This document shows, in pieces, positions 26,731-36,804 of a DNA stretch of 64,000 nt (position 1 is its first letter; each line of letters opens with the position of its first letter). A program made the translations under genes and the position numbers. Source of the stretch: Cyanobacteria bacterium REEB459. Lineage in GTDB: Bacteria > Cyanobacteriota > Cyanobacteriia > Phormidesmidales > Phormidesmidaceae. The notes below the pieces were generated by a model. That model saw nothing but the letters and a program-made list of their open reading frames with translations, did no database searches and was not told the DNA's origin. Location of the stretch: the NCBI GenBank assembly GCA_018970085.1, contig JAGWXD010000013.1, positions 1 through 64,000 on the forward strand, written 5' to 3'.

Positions 26731-28572
26731 TTAGGCAATGGAAGCCATATGCACATCGCTACTAATCAGCAACTGCTGCAATTCCTCCGCATCTACTGTT
26801 TCTTTATCCACCAGCATATGAGCTAGTTGATCAAGCACAGACCGATTGCTACTGAGTACTTGCTTGGCTCGATGATAGGCTTCGTCCACTAGAGAACGAA
26901 CCTCTTCATCGATAATGGCCGCAGTAGACTCAGAAAAGTCTCGCTCAGCTGCAATATCACGGCCTAAAAACATATTACCCTGCTGTCGTCCCAAGGCAAC
27001 AGGGCCAAGCTTATCACTCATACCAAAACGGGTTACCATTTGGCGAGCTACTCGAGCTACCTGCTGCAAGTCATTGGAAGCACCGGTAGTTACTTCCTCT
27101 TCTCCGAAGACAATCTCTTCGGCTATGCGACCTCCCAGAGCAACCGCCATTTGATTTTGTAGGTAGGAGCGAGAATAAAGACCAGACTCCATTCGATCCT
27201 CGCTGGGAGTAAACCAGGTTAAACCACCGGCGCGCCCCCGGGGAATAATACTGATTTTCTGGACCGGGTCATAATCAGGCATCAGTGCCCCAACCAGAGC
27301 ATGGCCGGCTTCATGGTAGGCCACCAGCTCCTTGCGGCGCTCACTCATCACCCGATCCTTCTTCTCAGGACCTGCTAGCACGCGATCAATGGCGTCATTC
27401 ACCTCATCCATGGAAATTTCTGTGAGGTTGCGGCGGGCCGCCAGAATAGCAGCTTCATTTAGCAGATTAGACAGGTCAGCCCCGGTAAAGCCCGGAGTAC
27501 GGCGGGCAATCTTCTGTAGGTCTACATCCTTACTGAAGGTTTTACCGCGGGCATGGACATTGAGAATTTCGAGACGTCCGGCGTAATCGGGACGGTCTAC
27601 CACTACCTGACGGTCAAATCGACCGGGTCGTAGTAGGGCAGCATCCAGGACGTCGGGCCGGTTGGTAGCGGCGATAATAATGATGCCAGTGTTACCTTCA
27701 AAGCCATCCATTTCCGTTAGCAGCTGATTTAGAGTTTGCTCACGCTCATCATTACCACCCCCCAGGCCAGCTCCCCGTTGACGTCCTACAGCATCAATTT
27801 CGTCGATAAAGACAATACAGGGGGCATTAGTTTTAGCCTGCTCAAATAAATCCCTTACCCGGGAAGCCCCAACTCCGACGAACATTTCCACAAATTCAGA
27901 ACCAGAAATAGAGAAAAAGGGTACACCTGCTTCCCCGGCAACGGCCTTGGCTAAAAGGGTTTTACCTGTACCAGGAGGACCCACCAGCAATACGCCTTTA
28001 GGAATCTTGGCTCCTACAGCGGTGAAACGGTCTGCATTTTTTAGAAAATCTACCACCTCGGCCAGTTCTAACTTAGCCTGCTCGATCCCGGCTACATCCC
28101 CAAAAGTCACCTGGGTTTGAGGTTCCATCTGCACCCTGGCCTTAGACTTACCGAAGTTCATAGCCTGATTACCAGGCCCATTTTGAGCCCGACGTAGAAC
28201 GAAAAACAAGACCACTAATAGCAGCAGGGGAATAAGCAGTGTACTAAAGGCTCTTACCCATACGCTATCGTCGTTCTGGGGTTGTACTACAATGTCAACG
28301 TTATTCTTTTCGAGGGTACTGATTAAATCACCATCGTTGGGTAAGTTAACCACAACCTGACCCTTACCTTCCGGATCGGTAAAGCGTGCCCGAGAGCGAT
28401 CAGCACTCAGGCTAACCCGCTCGATTTGATGGTTTTGAACTGCGTCCAGGAACTTGCTGTAGCGCCAGGATTGAGCTTCTTGCCCAGAGTTATCAAAGAT
28501 TGCTGTTGCCAAAGCAATAACTACAACTACTAGCAGGGCGTACAGACCTGCGTTTTTCCACCGTTTGTTCAC
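26731..28572 (-). CDS. ftsH: ATP-dependent zinc metalloprotease FtsH
   Basis: A membrane protease of about 613 residues that degrades damaged or unassembled membrane proteins, including photosystem II D1 in cyanobacteria. Two membrane helices (about 8-26 and 107-127) flank a periplasmic/lumenal domain. The AAA domain has Walker A GPPGTGKT (about residue 198), Walker [12 protein letters not shown] and the second region of homology [16 protein letters not shown]. The zinc motif HEAGH lies near residue 420. GTG 28572 is preferred as start because it has a GGAGG ribosome site and gives the familiar [14 protein letters not shown]-terminus. A TTG at 28620 would add 16 residues. Which of the several cyanobacterial FtsH paralogues this is cannot be settled here. 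Confidence 0.93.
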   Translation of the reverse strand: MNKRWKNAGLYALLVVVVIALATAIFDNSGQEAQSWRYSKFLDAVQNHQIERVSLSADRSRARFTDPEGKGQVVVNLPNDGDLISTLEKNNVDIVVQPQNDDSVWVRAFSTLLIPLLLLVVLFFVLRRAQNGPGNQAMNFGKSKARVQMEPQTQVTFGDVAGIEQAKLELAEVVDFLKNADRFTAVGAKIPKGVLLVGPPGTGKTLLAKAVAGEAGVPFFSISGSEFVEMFVGVGASRVRDLFEQAKTNAPCIVFIDEIDAVGRQRGAGLGGGNDEREQTLNQLLTEMDGFEGNTGIIIIAATNRPDVLDAALLRPGRFDRQVVVDRPDYAGRLEILNVHARGKTFSKDVDLQKIARRTPGFTGADLSNLLNEAAILAARRNLTEISMDEVNDAIDRVLAGPEKKDRVMSERRKELVAYHEAGHALVGALMPDYDPVQKISIIPRGRAGGLTWFTPSEDRMESGLYSRSYLQNQMAVALGGRIAEEIVFGEEEVTTGASNDLQQVARVARQMVTRFGMSDKLGPVALGRQQGNMFLGRDIAAERDFSESTAAIIDEEVRSLVDEAYHRAKQVLSSNRSVLDQLAHMLVDKETVDAEELQQLLISSDVHMASIA

Positions 28573-28651
28573 CGAGGTAAGGCCTCCATTAAGGTTTTCA
28601 ATGGGAATAAAAATCCCCAATCAGAGCAGGGATGACATTGATTAGAAAGAT

Positions 28652-28681
28652 TATTAACTAATGTTAACGCTATTGAGTCAA
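28652..28681 (-). promoter_or_regulatory. Candidate ftsH promoter
   Basis: On the minus strand TTGACT (28681-28676) and TTAATA (28657-28652) are separated by 18 bases, about 80 bases upstream of the preferred ftsH start. Confidence 0.35.
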
Positions 28682-28732
28682 ATGGGCTAGAGACTTTCAG
28701 AGCATGTTGTGATTTTGAGCTAGGTTCTATAA

Positions 28733-29551
28733 CTAATATTCCTCAAAGACCGATCGCAACTCTTGCAAATTAGGGTGCTGGGGATCAAACTTTAGTTTAA
28801 TACCATCTTCCAGGACTGTGTGGATGGGTACCACTTGCAGGCCACAATTCGAATAGGCCAGGGCCTTGAACTGCCGGATCAACGGCTGGGTCCAGGATTG
28901 CTCACAAATGTCCAGGTGCCGCTGGTGCAGGTGGTGGATCAGCTGATGCCGACTAACGCCAGGGAGAAGATTGCCCTCCAGGGGCGGGGTATGCCATTGC
29001 CCCTGGCTCCAGCCCCAAAGATTGCCACTGCCGGTTTCTAGCCAATGACCCTGGTCATCTACCAGAATTGGCTCCCTGGCTTGGTGTCTCTGAGCCGCCT
29101 GAATGGCCAGCCAGTTACTCAGATAATTGCCGGTTTTGTGACCCGCCAGCGATCGCTGATAAATCCGGTCCCGGGCTACCCAGGCCAGAATACCCTGCTG
29201 CTGAATCTGATCTAAATCCCAGGGCAGAGATCGCCCGGTAATCAACTCCCGCCCATCGGGCCAACAGGTAAGGCGCAAAATTGGAAATCGATCTTTAAGC
29301 TGCTCTGCCCCCTGGCGCAGTCGTTGCCAGTCGGGGCTGGGCCACCCAAAGCAGGCCAGGGTCTGGGTCAGTCGTTGGCGATGGGCGGCCCAGGCTGTTA
29401 GGGGATGATCCAGATCATTGCCATAGACCCGTAGGGTGCTGAACACCGTCGCTCCATAGATTAAGGCCGGATCATCCCAGGCTATCCCCAACTGGGTATC
29501 CCCGTAGATCTGGCCATCAAACCAGTAGACCATAGGCTGATCACCAACCAT
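28733..29551 (-). CDS. pabC: Class IV aminotransferase, aminodeoxychorismate lyase-like
   Basis: A 272-residue PLP enzyme of fold type IV. Visible: the PLP lysine in GHKTGNYLSNWLAIQAAQ (about residue 140), the EPILVDDQGHWLETGSGNLWGW core and LLPGVSRHQLIHHL. This is the 4-amino-4-deoxychorismate lyase group, giving p-aminobenzoate for folate. Branched-chain or D-amino acid aminotransferases are related alternatives. It lies 12 bases downstream of opcA on the same strand. Confidence 0.7.
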   Translation of the reverse strand: MVGDQPMVYWFDGQIYGDTQLGIAWDDPALIYGATVFSTLRVYGNDLDHPLTAWAAHRQRLTQTLACFGWPSPDWQRLRQGAEQLKDRFPILRLTCWPDGRELITGRSLPWDLDQIQQQGILAWVARDRIYQRSLAGHKTGNYLSNWLAIQAAQRHQAREPILVDDQGHWLETGSGNLWGWSQGQWHTPPLEGNLLPGVSRHQLIHHLHQRHLDICEQSWTQPLIRQFKALAYSNCGLQVVPIHTVLEDGIKLKFDPQHPNLQELRSVFEEY

Positions 29552-29563
29552 GGCAGTAGAGGA

Positions 29564-30895
29564 TCAGGCCTGATCTAAGAGTTCCATAATCTTGGCGACC
29601 ATGGCTAGACTTTCTGAGTAGAGAACATCTTCTCCCCAACGTTGTAGCTGCTGACCGAGCATAAAGTCAGCCTTTTGATCGGATAGGGCGGTCACCTGTT
29701 CCACCTGGCAATCCTGAGCCCCTCCTCCAGCCTCCATGCGCATACAGCCACTGGCTTCAGAACAGAGAATGGTACAACAGTTGGCCTTGAGATTAGTTGA
29801 CATAAGTCGCAAACCCGTGAGGTCGCCAATCACTTCACCGGAATCGGCCACAGGAATACCCGCCAGTTCCGCTTCAACAGGACGGCTTTGGGGACTATGG
29901 AAGTGAATTTTCTTGACGTTGTAGGGGCCTCCCTCCTCTACGTAATCCACTGCTTCCCAGCCCAATCGACTGGCCAGCCAACCTAGATACATCAAAGATT
30001 GGGCCGCATTACCCTGTTCGTAGTCAATCCCCACCTGATCAATGTCATGGATTGATTCCCGGCGTTCGGGAGGGTCGTAGGCGGCGGCGGTGAGCTCCAG
30101 CCAGGGGGCTAGGCGGTGCCAGTTGAGGTCCGCAATATTAGTGCCACTGTGCATTAATTCCTGCATAATTCGGAGTTCCGCCTCGGCATCGCTGAAGTAG
30201 CTAGAGTCAACGATGATGCAATTGCTGGCATGGGCTAGACTCTGAAAGATCGGTTGCTCGGGGCTGGGAGTAGCCTTCCACCAGACGAAGTAGGGAAGGT
30301 CCGCCAAAATTAAAGAGACCACCAGGTCACTGACCCGCTCCAGGGCAGCCTTGGTGCCGCGCAGGGTGATGTATTCACAGCAGATGAGGTCGCTAGAACC
30401 CGAGTTTTTTTTCTGGACTGGGCAGTAGGCAGAAACCTGGGCAGTGACCCCCCGATCTTCTCCAAAGGTAGGACATAGACTAATAACCCGACGGGGATTG
30501 TGGGCGGAGATCGACTCGCTCAGGTTAAAGCCTCGCAGGTCAGGATTTTTATAGACTTTTTGATCCTTAGAGAGTTGGCCATACTCCTGCCGCACCCGGG
30601 CCAGGGTAGGCGGGTCCATGCGGCCTGTAACCCTGAGTTGGTAGTCAATCTGAGCCTGGCGAATAGCATCCCGGGTGAGGGTCCCATGGATGCCATCAAT
30701 GGGACCCGAATAGAAATTCAGGGCCGCTAGGATTTGCTGCACCTCCTCCGGCTCATAGATCACCATGGTAAAGGTGCTGGCACGGGTGGCAGCAACGTCG
30801 CCCTGCTGTTGCCAGATGCTCTGCAGTTCTGACTCAATTTCAGTGAGGGAGATATCCTTGGGTTTTTGTAAGGCAACAATGGGAGTAGTAGTCAT
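29564..30895 (-). CDS. opcA: Glucose-6-phosphate dehydrogenase assembly protein OpcA
   Basis: A 443-residue OpcA. It activates cyanobacterial glucose-6-phosphate dehydrogenase allosterically under redox control. An N-terminal peptidoglycan-binding-like segment (about 50-105, with ALNFYSGPIDGIHGTLTRDAI) is followed by the OpcA domain. The latter includes VISLCPTFGEDRG, LPYFVWWKATP, NCIIVDSSYF and the Cys-containing NCCTILCSEASGCMRMEAGGG. It lies 53 bases downstream of zwf on the same strand, the usual cyanobacterial arrangement. Confidence 0.93.
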   Translation of the reverse strand: MTTTPIVALQKPKDISLTEIESELQSIWQQQGDVAATRASTFTMVIYEPEEVQQILAALNFYSGPIDGIHGTLTRDAIRQAQIDYQLRVTGRMDPPTLARVRQEYGQLSKDQKVYKNPDLRGFNLSESISAHNPRRVISLCPTFGEDRGVTAQVSAYCPVQKKNSGSSDLICCEYITLRGTKAALERVSDLVVSLILADLPYFVWWKATPSPEQPIFQSLAHASNCIIVDSSYFSDAEAELRIMQELMHSGTNIADLNWHRLAPWLELTAAAYDPPERRESIHDIDQVGIDYEQGNAAQSLMYLGWLASRLGWEAVDYVEEGGPYNVKKIHFHSPQSRPVEAELAGIPVADSGEVIGDLTGLRLMSTNLKANCCTILCSEASGCMRMEAGGGAQDCQVEQVTALSDQKADFMLGQQLQRWGEDVLYSESLAMVAKIMELLDQA

Positions 30896-30948
30896 GGGCC
30901 AACTAGATAGGGGATCTCAAACAGTCTTCAGAAAGTAGCGATCGCGGG

Positions 30949-32478
30949 CTACAGACGGCGCCAGCGTCGTCCATCCTGATTCAACAAAAGCTCAGCCTCC
31001 ACCGGTCCCCAGGTACCGGCTTCATAGAGGGGAATGGTACGGGGATCGGCGGGGGCGTCCCAGGCTTGCAGCACCGGTGTCAGTAAGCGCCAAGAGGCCT
31101 CAACTTCGTCGCCCCGGGTAAACAGGGTTTGGTCTGCCAGCATACAGTCGATAATCAGGCGGGCGTAGGCATCGGTATTGGCCTGGCCAAAGGCGGTCTC
31201 GTAGCGAAAATCCATATCAACGGACCGGGTCCGTAGGGAGTTACCAGGAGTCTTCACCTCAAACCGCATAGAAATGCCTTCGTCAGGCTGAATCCGCAGA
31301 GCTAGCACATTGTGATTCATCTGCTGGGCAGCCGATTGAAACATCAGGTGGGGAACTTCCTTAAAATGGATGGAAATCTCGCTTACCTTTTTGGGCATCC
31401 GCTTGCCAGTCCGGAGATAAAAGGGTACCCCTTTCCAGCGCCAGTTGTCGATCGCCAATTTAATGGCACAGAAGGTTTGCATGGTGGATTCCGGATTAGC
31501 CCCTTCTTCCTGGCGATAGGCAGGCACCGCCCTACCCTTCATCCAGCCAGTGGAGTACTGACCCCGCACCGCACATTGGCTGAGGTCATCCATATCGGTC
31601 AGATGGGTTGCTTGCAGAACCTTAGTTTTTTCGTTGCGAATACTATCGGCATCTAGGGAATTGGGGGGCTCCATGGCGGTCAGGCAGAAGAGCTGCATCA
31701 GGTGATTTTGCACCATATCCCGCAGAGCTCCAGCGGTTTCGTAGTAGCCTGCCCGCCCCTCCAGACCCACGGTTTCGGCCACGGTAATCTGCACGTGGTC
31801 AACAAACTGGCGATTCCACAGGGGCTCAAAAATAGCATTGGCGAAGCGAAACACCATCAAGTTCTGGACAGTTTCCTTGCCCAGGTAGTGATCAATACGG
31901 TAAATCTGGCGCTCTTTACAGACATCCTGCACAACCCGGTTCAACACTTGAGCCGAGGCCAGGTCTTTGCCAAAGGGCTTTTCAATCACCAGCCGTTGTT
32001 TACTGGGGTCATCCAGCATACCCGCTGCCCCCAACTGCTGAGTGGCCTCGCCAAAGAAGCGGGGGGCGACGGAGAGGTAAAATACCCGGTTTCCGTGGGT
32101 GCCTCGTTGATCATCCAGGTCTGCTAAAAAGCCCTTCAAAGACTGATAAAAAGCAGGGTCATCAATATCGCCAGGGCAGTAAAAAACCCCCTGAGCAAAA
32201 TTTTGCCAGATTGACTCATGGCCAATGCCATTGCCAAATTCCTCAATCCCCTCCCGCAGATGTTCGCGGAAAAAATCGTGACTCCATTCCCGCCGGGCTA
32301 CCCCAACAATGGTAAGTTCGGGAGGTAGCCGCCGCTCCCGCCGCATCTGATAAATAGCTGGGACGATCTTGCGCTGGGTGAGGTCTCCGGAGGCACCAAA
32401 AATGATCAGAATTTGGGGCTCGGGAATACGGTCTTGCTGGAGACCAATACGCAGGGGATTTTCAAGCAAGGACACCAT
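30949..32478 (-). CDS. zwf: Glucose-6-phosphate 1-dehydrogenase
   Basis: A 509-residue enzyme oxidising glucose 6-phosphate to 6-phosphogluconolactone with NADP+, the entry to the oxidative pentose phosphate pathway used in the dark. Seen: the NADP-binding [19 protein letters not shown] near residue 25, the active-site signature [12 protein letters not shown] with catalytic His, EKPFGKD, and RTGKRM. Length is normal. Transcribed with opcA. I saw no NtcA-type GTA-N8-TAC box in the 50 bases upstream. Confidence 0.96.
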   Translation of the reverse strand: MVSLLENPLRIGLQQDRIPEPQILIIFGASGDLTQRKIVPAIYQMRRERRLPPELTIVGVARREWSHDFFREHLREGIEEFGNGIGHESIWQNFAQGVFYCPGDIDDPAFYQSLKGFLADLDDQRGTHGNRVFYLSVAPRFFGEATQQLGAAGMLDDPSKQRLVIEKPFGKDLASAQVLNRVVQDVCKERQIYRIDHYLGKETVQNLMVFRFANAIFEPLWNRQFVDHVQITVAETVGLEGRAGYYETAGALRDMVQNHLMQLFCLTAMEPPNSLDADSIRNEKTKVLQATHLTDMDDLSQCAVRGQYSTGWMKGRAVPAYRQEEGANPESTMQTFCAIKLAIDNWRWKGVPFYLRTGKRMPKKVSEISIHFKEVPHLMFQSAAQQMNHNVLALRIQPDEGISMRFEVKTPGNSLRTRSVDMDFRYETAFGQANTDAYARLIIDCMLADQTLFTRGDEVEASWRLLTPVLQAWDAPADPRTIPLYEAGTWGPVEAELLLNQDGRRWRRL

Positions 32479-32634
32479 AAGCGCTAATGGTAAACGTTAA
32501 GGATGGATACCTGCTTTTATCTTGGCAGGAGATTTTAGGAATGGCCTGATCCTACAGACCCTCTTAAGCAACGGCAAAAAAGGTAATCCTGGCTACAGCC
32601 TGCCCCTTAGCCCCCATGAGGCCAGATCAGACGG

Positions 32635-32664
32635 CCTCAGCTGCACAAGCCTCAGCCGCACAAA
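32635..32664. repeat. Imperfect 15-bp tandem duplication
   Basis: CCTCAGCTGCACAAG is followed directly by CCTCAGCCGCACAAA, in the gap between zwf and the next gene. Confidence 0.7.
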
Positions 32665-32745
32665 TTAGCCAGCGGCGGAAAAGATTTCTGGCCAATTTAG
32701 TCTTACTTGGGTCAGCATGACTGTCACCAGGCTCAAGGGATAGGA

Positions 32746-32997
32746 TTAATCCTGCCATCTCAGCACCGAGGCATTGACTCCCTGCTCTCGCTTGCGTTTA
32801 CTATCCTGCTCTAACCACTGAATAATGAGCTCTGGAGTGAGGGACTCCACCGGAGTATTTAAATCTGTAGCCATATAGCTCAATAGCTTGGCGGTGGAAA
32901 TGGTGAGACGGGCCAGAAATTTTTCCGGTGAAGATAGCAGGGCAGCATCTACCGCCGCTGACTCAGCCTCGGTTAAAAACTGTAGGGATTGATCCAT
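32746..32997 (-). CDS. Conserved hypothetical protein
   Basis: An 83-residue, largely helical protein, acidic at the start (MDQSLQFLTEAESAAVDAALL) and basic near the end (DSKRKREQGVNASVLRWQD). It looks like a real small cyanobacterial protein of unknown function: even composition and no low complexity. It lies upstream of zwf on the same strand but separated by 267 bases, so it is probably its own unit. Confidence 0.6.
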   Translation of the reverse strand: MDQSLQFLTEAESAAVDAALLSSPEKFLARLTISTAKLLSYMATDLNTPVESLTPELIIQWLEQDSKRKREQGVNASVLRWQD

Positions 32998-33095
32998 GGA
33001 GCCTCAGGTTGCCTTGTTGCCGGCGATCGCTATAGCCATGATATCGCTGTTAGGGTCTGGGTAAAACACCCCCTAGCCTAGGGCAGAAGGCGTGA

Positions 33096-33233
33096 TTACC
33101 CCCTACTTGACCACAGCCCCTGCACGGTGAGGGGAGCCAGTTGGGCTTCGGTTAACCCCATCACCCCGGAAACATCGATGCCCTCCTGGGGGCGTTCTAG
33201 CCTCAGGGTTGTCCAGCCAGTCCCATCATCCAC
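33096..33233 (-). CDS. Possible small ORF downstream of sufR
   Basis: A 45-codon frame from GTG 33233 lies just after the sufR stop. It reads as ordinary protein (GWTTLRLERPQEGIDVSGV, then MGLTEAQLAPLTVQGL), with good codon character and no repeats. It could be a small gene co-transcribed with sufR, or the C-terminal remnant of a longer gene. The frame is also open upstream across the sufR end. I do not recognise it. Confidence 0.3.
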   Translation of the reverse strand: MDDGTGWTTLRLERPQEGIDVSGVMGLTEAQLAPLTVQGLWSSRG

Positions 33234-33243
33234 CGGCCAGAGC

Positions 33244-33903
33244 CTAACGGACCGGGCGCCGTTCAATCAGGTAGCCACAGCGGTGTTCTCCATGCACCTG
33301 CCAGTGGGTGCGGGTCACCTGACAATCCGGCAGGGCCAGTTCAAACATTTCCAGCTCATGGCCACACACCGTGGGGAAAGACTGGGCAATCTGGGAAATG
33401 GCGCAGTTATACTCGGTAATTACATAGCGGGGGTCGGCATCCTCCGCCAAGGGCTCCGCCCGGTGCCACTCCGCCATGTAACCCTCTGCCTGACGCAACT
33501 GCACCAGGGCCGCCACCCGCTCCGAGAGGGCGCCCGAGCCCACCCGATCGCGGTACTCCAGGGCCTTGCGCTCCCACTGCTTGCGGAGAATGGTGCCCAC
33601 TTGTTCCTGACCGACGGTTTCCGCCAGCGTATCCAGCAGGGAAATGGCAAATTCATCGTACTGGGCTGGAAACCGCTGGCGGCCCTTGTCACTCAGCTGG
33701 TAGAGGTGGTTGGGGCGACCCATGCCCTCGTGGACGGTGCGGTGCTCAATCAGCGCTTCGGTTTCCAGGTCCTTGAGGTGACGGCGAATGGCCTGAGCAC
33801 TGACCTGAAAGTGCTCGGCCAGCACCTGGGCGGTGGCCTCACCCTGCTTGAGCAGATATAGCAGGATATCGTCCTTAGTGGAGGGTTGCTGGAGGAAGGT
33901 CAT
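33244..33903 (-). CDS. sufR: SufR, Fe-S-responsive repressor of the suf operon
   Basis: A 219-residue DeoR-type regulator. The N-terminal helix-turn-helix (about 8-65, AEHFQVSAQAIRRHLKDLE) binds DNA. The C-terminal half carries the Fe-S ligands: Cys in EYNCAISQ, Cys in FPTVCGHELEMF and Cys in GEHRCGYL, with nearby His. In cyanobacteria the [4Fe-4S] form represses sufBCDS and sufR itself. It is divergent from ftrC-sufBCDS. Two perfect CAAC-N6-GTTG sites lie in the shared 247-base gap. Confidence 0.95.
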   Translation of the reverse strand: MTFLQQPSTKDDILLYLLKQGEATAQVLAEHFQVSAQAIRRHLKDLETEALIEHRTVHEGMGRPNHLYQLSDKGRQRFPAQYDEFAISLLDTLAETVGQEQVGTILRKQWERKALEYRDRVGSGALSERVAALVQLRQAEGYMAEWHRAEPLAEDADPRYVITEYNCAISQIAQSFPTVCGHELEMFELALPDCQVTRTHWQVHGEHRCGYLIERRPVR

Positions 33904-34023
33904 CGTGATAACCCAAGGGGGAATTCAGAGGGTGGGGAAAGGTAACCTGACCATGGACAAACCCCAGGGGGATAGGCGGCTGTCCCAAACTATACCCTAA
34001 CCTCCCAACTAAGGCCGGAGACT

Positions 34024-34053
34024 TTGACAACATCCCTGTTGTTAAAGTACCCT
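34024..34053 (+). promoter_or_regulatory. Candidate promoter of ftrC-sufBCDS
   Basis: TTGACA at 34024-34029, an 18-base spacer, then TACCCT at 34048-34053. SufR site 1 overlaps the -35 element and spacer, as expected for repression. A second -10-like TATAAA lies at 34091-34096 behind site 2. Confidence 0.45.
34028..34041. promoter_or_regulatory. SufR operator, site 1
   Basis: Perfect CAAC-ATCCCT-GTTG, extending to ACAAC/GTTGT. This matches the CAAC-N6-GTTG consensus described for cyanobacterial SufR. It lies between sufR and ftrC. Confidence 0.88.
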
Positions 34054-34067
34054 AGATCCCAGTTAGG

Positions 34068-34081
34068 CAACATAAAGGTTG
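34068..34081. promoter_or_regulatory. SufR operator, site 2
   Basis: Perfect CAAC-ATAAAG-GTTG, extending to GCAAC/GTTGC. It is exactly 40 bases from site 1, close to four helical turns, so two SufR dimers could sit on nearly the same face. Confidence 0.88.
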
Positions 34082-34150
34082 CTTTAATTGTATAAAATTA
34101 ATGGGCTGTGTCACGCCTACCCTGGCATTAATTTACTTTGGCGTTAACCA

Positions 34151-34513
34151 ATGACTGACCATAAAACCACCCAAGCCTCCGATAAAAACCTGGAGATGAT
34201 GCGTAGCTTCGCCCAGAGCTATGCCAAGCGCACCGGCACCTACTTCTGCGCCGATCCTGGCGTCACCGCCGTTGTCCTGGAGGGGCTGGCCAAGCATAAG
34301 GATGACCTGGGTTCTCCCCTTTGCCCCTGCCGCCACTACGAAGACAAGGAGGCGGAGGTGAAGGCGATCTACTGGAACTGCCCCTGTATTCCCATGCAGG
34401 AACGCAAGGAGTGTCATTGCATGCTGTTTCTCACCCCCGACAACCCCTTTGCCGGCGACCAGCAGGATATTGATTTTGATACCATCCGGGCAGAAACCAA
34501 TAAGTACGCCTGA
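34151..34513 (+). CDS. ftrC: Ferredoxin:thioredoxin reductase, catalytic chain
   Basis: A 120-residue Fe-S protein that passes electrons from photosynthetic ferredoxin to thioredoxin. All seven family cysteines are visible: Cys33, Cys58 and Cys60 (CPCRHY), Cys77 and Cys79 (NCPCIPM), Cys88 and Cys90 (CHCMLF). By comparison with known structures Cys60 and Cys90 form the redox disulfide, and 58, 77, 79 and 88 hold the [4Fe-4S] cluster. It is 32 bases ahead of sufB, behind the SufR operators, so its expression is probably tied to Fe-S status. Confidence 0.95.
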   Translation: MTDHKTTQASDKNLEMMRSFAQSYAKRTGTYFCADPGVTAVVLEGLAKHKDDLGSPLCPCRHYEDKEAEVKAIYWNCPCIPMQERKECHCMLFLTPDNPFAGDQQDIDFDTIRAETNKYA

Positions 34514-34545
34514 CTACTCCTCACTTTCCCTGTAAAGGTACCCCC

Positions 34546-35985
34546 ATGAGTGCTTCTGTCCAGTCCCTGGTAAGTCAACCCTACAAGTACGGGTTTACCA
34601 CCGATATCGAGGCCGATGTGATTCCCCGGGGCCTCAGTGAAGAGGTGGTGCGGCTGATCTCCGCTAAAAAGAACGAGCCGGAGTTTATGCTGCAGTTCCG
34701 CCTCAAGGCCTACCGGCGCTGGCTGACCATGGCGGAGCCGGTCTGGCCCAATGTCACCTATCCCCCTATCGACTACCAGAGCATCATTTACTACTCTGCC
34801 CCCAAGGTCCAGCCGCAAAAGCTGGGCAGCCTGGAGGAGGTAGATCCCACCCTGCTGGAAACCTTTGAAAAGCTGGGCATTCCCCTAACGGAGCAAAAAC
34901 GCCTGGCCAACGTGGCGGTGGACGCCATTTTTGATAGTGTCTCTATTGCCACCACCTACAAGGAAAAACTAGCGGAGTCGGGGGTGATCTTTTGCCCCAT
35001 TTCCGAAGCGGTGCAGGAACACCCGGAGTTGGTGGAGAAGTATCTGGGTAGTGTGGTACCCATTGGCGATAACTACTTTGCCGCCCTTAACTCGGCGGTG
35101 TTTAGTGATGGCTCCTTTGTGTACATCCCCAAGGACACCCAATGCCCCATGGATTTGTCCACCTATTTCCGCATTAACAACGGGGAGTCGGGGCAATTTG
35201 AGCGCACCCTGATCGTGGCGGAATCCGGTAGTTCCGTCACCTACCTGGAGGGCTGCACCGCCCCTATGTACGACAGCAACCAACTGCACGCGGCGGTGGT
35301 GGAGCTGGTGGCCCTGGACCACGCCACCATTAACTACTCGACGGTGCAGAACTGGTTTGCCGGGGATGAAAATGGTAAGGGGGGCATCTATAACTTTGTC
35401 ACCAAGCGCGGGCTCTGTGCAGGGGACCATGCCAAAATCTCCTGGACCCAGGTGGAAACCGGCTCCGCTATCACCTGGAAGTACCCCAGCTGTGTGCTGG
35501 TGGGGAATCATTCCGTCGGGGAGTTTTATTCCGTCGCCCTCACTAATAACTACCAGCAGGCGGACACCGGTACCAAAATGGTGCACGTGGGTAAACATAC
35601 CCGCAGCACCATCATCTCCAAGGGGATTTCTGCGGCCCATTCTAAAAATAGTTACCGCGGGTTGGTGAAAATGGGGCCGAAGGCGGAGGGGGCGCGTAAC
35701 TACTCCCAGTGTGATTCCATGCTGATCGGCGATCGCTCCAGCGCCAATACCTTCCCCTATATCCAGGTGCAAAACAGTACCGCCCAGGTGGAGCATGAAG
35801 CGTCTACCTCGAAAATTGGTGAAGACCAACTCTTCTACTTTGCCCAACGGGGCATTTCCCCTGAGGATGCGGTGTCCATGATCATTAGTGGATTCTGCCG
35901 GGATGTGTTTAACAAACTGCCCATGGAGTTCGCCGCCGAGGCCGACAAACTGCTGGCCCTGAAGCTAGAAAACACCGTGGGCTAG
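34546..35985 (+). CDS. sufB: Fe-S cluster assembly protein SufB
   Basis: A 479-residue scaffold subunit of the SufBCD complex, where Fe-S clusters are built in the cytoplasm. Seen: the family start [18 protein letters not shown], then EYIPKDTQ-like [37 protein letters not shown], and the C-terminal [24 protein letters not shown] (written in parts). Length is normal. It is followed by sufC at 30 bases. An AAAGG ribosome site precedes the start. Confidence 0.97.
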   Translation: MSASVQSLVSQPYKYGFTTDIEADVIPRGLSEEVVRLISAKKNEPEFMLQFRLKAYRRWLTMAEPVWPNVTYPPIDYQSIIYYSAPKVQPQKLGSLEEVDPTLLETFEKLGIPLTEQKRLANVAVDAIFDSVSIATTYKEKLAESGVIFCPISEAVQEHPELVEKYLGSVVPIGDNYFAALNSAVFSDGSFVYIPKDTQCPMDLSTYFRINNGESGQFERTLIVAESGSSVTYLEGCTAPMYDSNQLHAAVVELVALDHATINYSTVQNWFAGDENGKGGIYNFVTKRGLCAGDHAKISWTQVETGSAITWKYPSCVLVGNHSVGEFYSVALTNNYQQADTGTKMVHVGKHTRSTIISKGISAAHSKNSYRGLVKMGPKAEGARNYSQCDSMLIGDRSSANTFPYIQVQNSTAQVEHEASTSKIGEDQLFYFAQRGISPEDAVSMIISGFCRDVFNKLPMEFAAEADKLLALKLENTVG

Positions 35986-36015
35986 ACTCCCCTCCCTACT
36001 CTTCCATCCCGATTC

Positions 36016-36804
36016 ATGATTACCCCCAACAGCGATCTAATTCTGTCCGTCAATAATCTCCACGCCAGTGTCGATGGGGTGGAGATTCTCAAGGGCCTCA
36101 ACCTGGAGGTGAGGGCCGGTGAGATCCACGCCATCATGGGTCTGAACGGCTCCGGCAAAAGTACCTTCTCCAAGGTGCTGGCGGGCCACCCCGACTACCA
36201 GGTCACCGATGGGGAGGTGCGGTTCAAGGGTGAGGATATCCTGGAGATGGCTCCCCACGATCGCGCCACCGCCGGTATTTTTCTGGCCTTCCAGTATCCC
36301 CTGGAAATCCCTGGGGTCAGTAATCGGGACTTTTTGCGGGTAGCTTATAACGCCCACCGCAAAGCCCGCAGCCAGGAGGAGCTGGATGTGTTCGACTTCG
36401 ATGACCTGGTGGAGGAAAAGCTGGGGGTGGTGAAAATGGAGGCTACCTTCCTGGATCGCAGCGTCAACGAGGGCTTCTCCGGCGGTGAGAAAAAGCGTAA
36501 TGAAATCCTACAAATGGCCCTGCTAGAACCCACCCTGGCCATTCTCGATGAAACCGACTCGGGGCTGGACATCGACGCCCTGAAAACCGTGGCCCAGGGG
36601 GTCAACCAACTAACGGGTCCCGATAATGCCGTTATCCTAATTACCCACTACCAGCGTCTGCTCAATTACATCGTGCCCGACTACGTCCATGTCATGGCCA
36701 ACGGTCAGATTATTACCACCGGTGACCAAACCCTGGCCCAGGAGCTGGAGGCCCGTGGCTACGAAGGCCTACTGCAGCAGCACCAACTGGAGGTAACGGC
36801 GTGA
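36016..36804 (+). CDS. sufC: Fe-S cluster assembly ATPase SufC
   Basis: A 262-residue ABC-type ATPase that drives SufBCD. Walker A is GLNGSGKST (about residue 42). The signature is [11 protein letters not shown] and Walker B is [12 protein letters not shown]. The typical SufC ending includes [19 protein letters not shown]. The stop codon overlaps the sufD start by one base (TGATG), so translation is probably coupled. Confidence 0.97.
   Translation: MITPNSDLILSVNNLHASVDGVEILKGLNLEVRAGEIHAIMGLNGSGKSTFSKVLAGHPDYQVTDGEVRFKGEDILEMAPHDRATAGIFLAFQYPLEIPGVSNRDFLRVAYNAHRKARSQEELDVFDFDDLVEEKLGVVKMEATFLDRSVNEGFSGGEKKRNEILQMALLEPTLAILDETDSGLDIDALKTVAQGVNQLTGPDNAVILITHYQRLLNYIVPDYVHVMANGQIITTGDQTLAQELEARGYEGLLQQHQLEVTA

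Noticed and set aside
26523-26756. 77-codon minus-strand frame between the ABC exporter and ftsH
   Set aside because: It runs through the ftsH terminator hairpin, overlaps the ftsH end and has no protein-like pattern.
32479-32530. NtcA box upstream of zwf
   Set aside because: GTA and TAC triplets are present but at a spacing of 15 rather than 8 bases.
33127-33861. 244-codon plus-strand frame opposite sufR
   Set aside because: It is the antisense of clearly coding sufR; long antisense frames are common in GC-rich cyanobacterial DNA.
34969-35847. 292-codon minus-strand frame inside sufB
   Set aside because: Shadow of sufB; the His/Gly-rich composition is typical of antisense translation.
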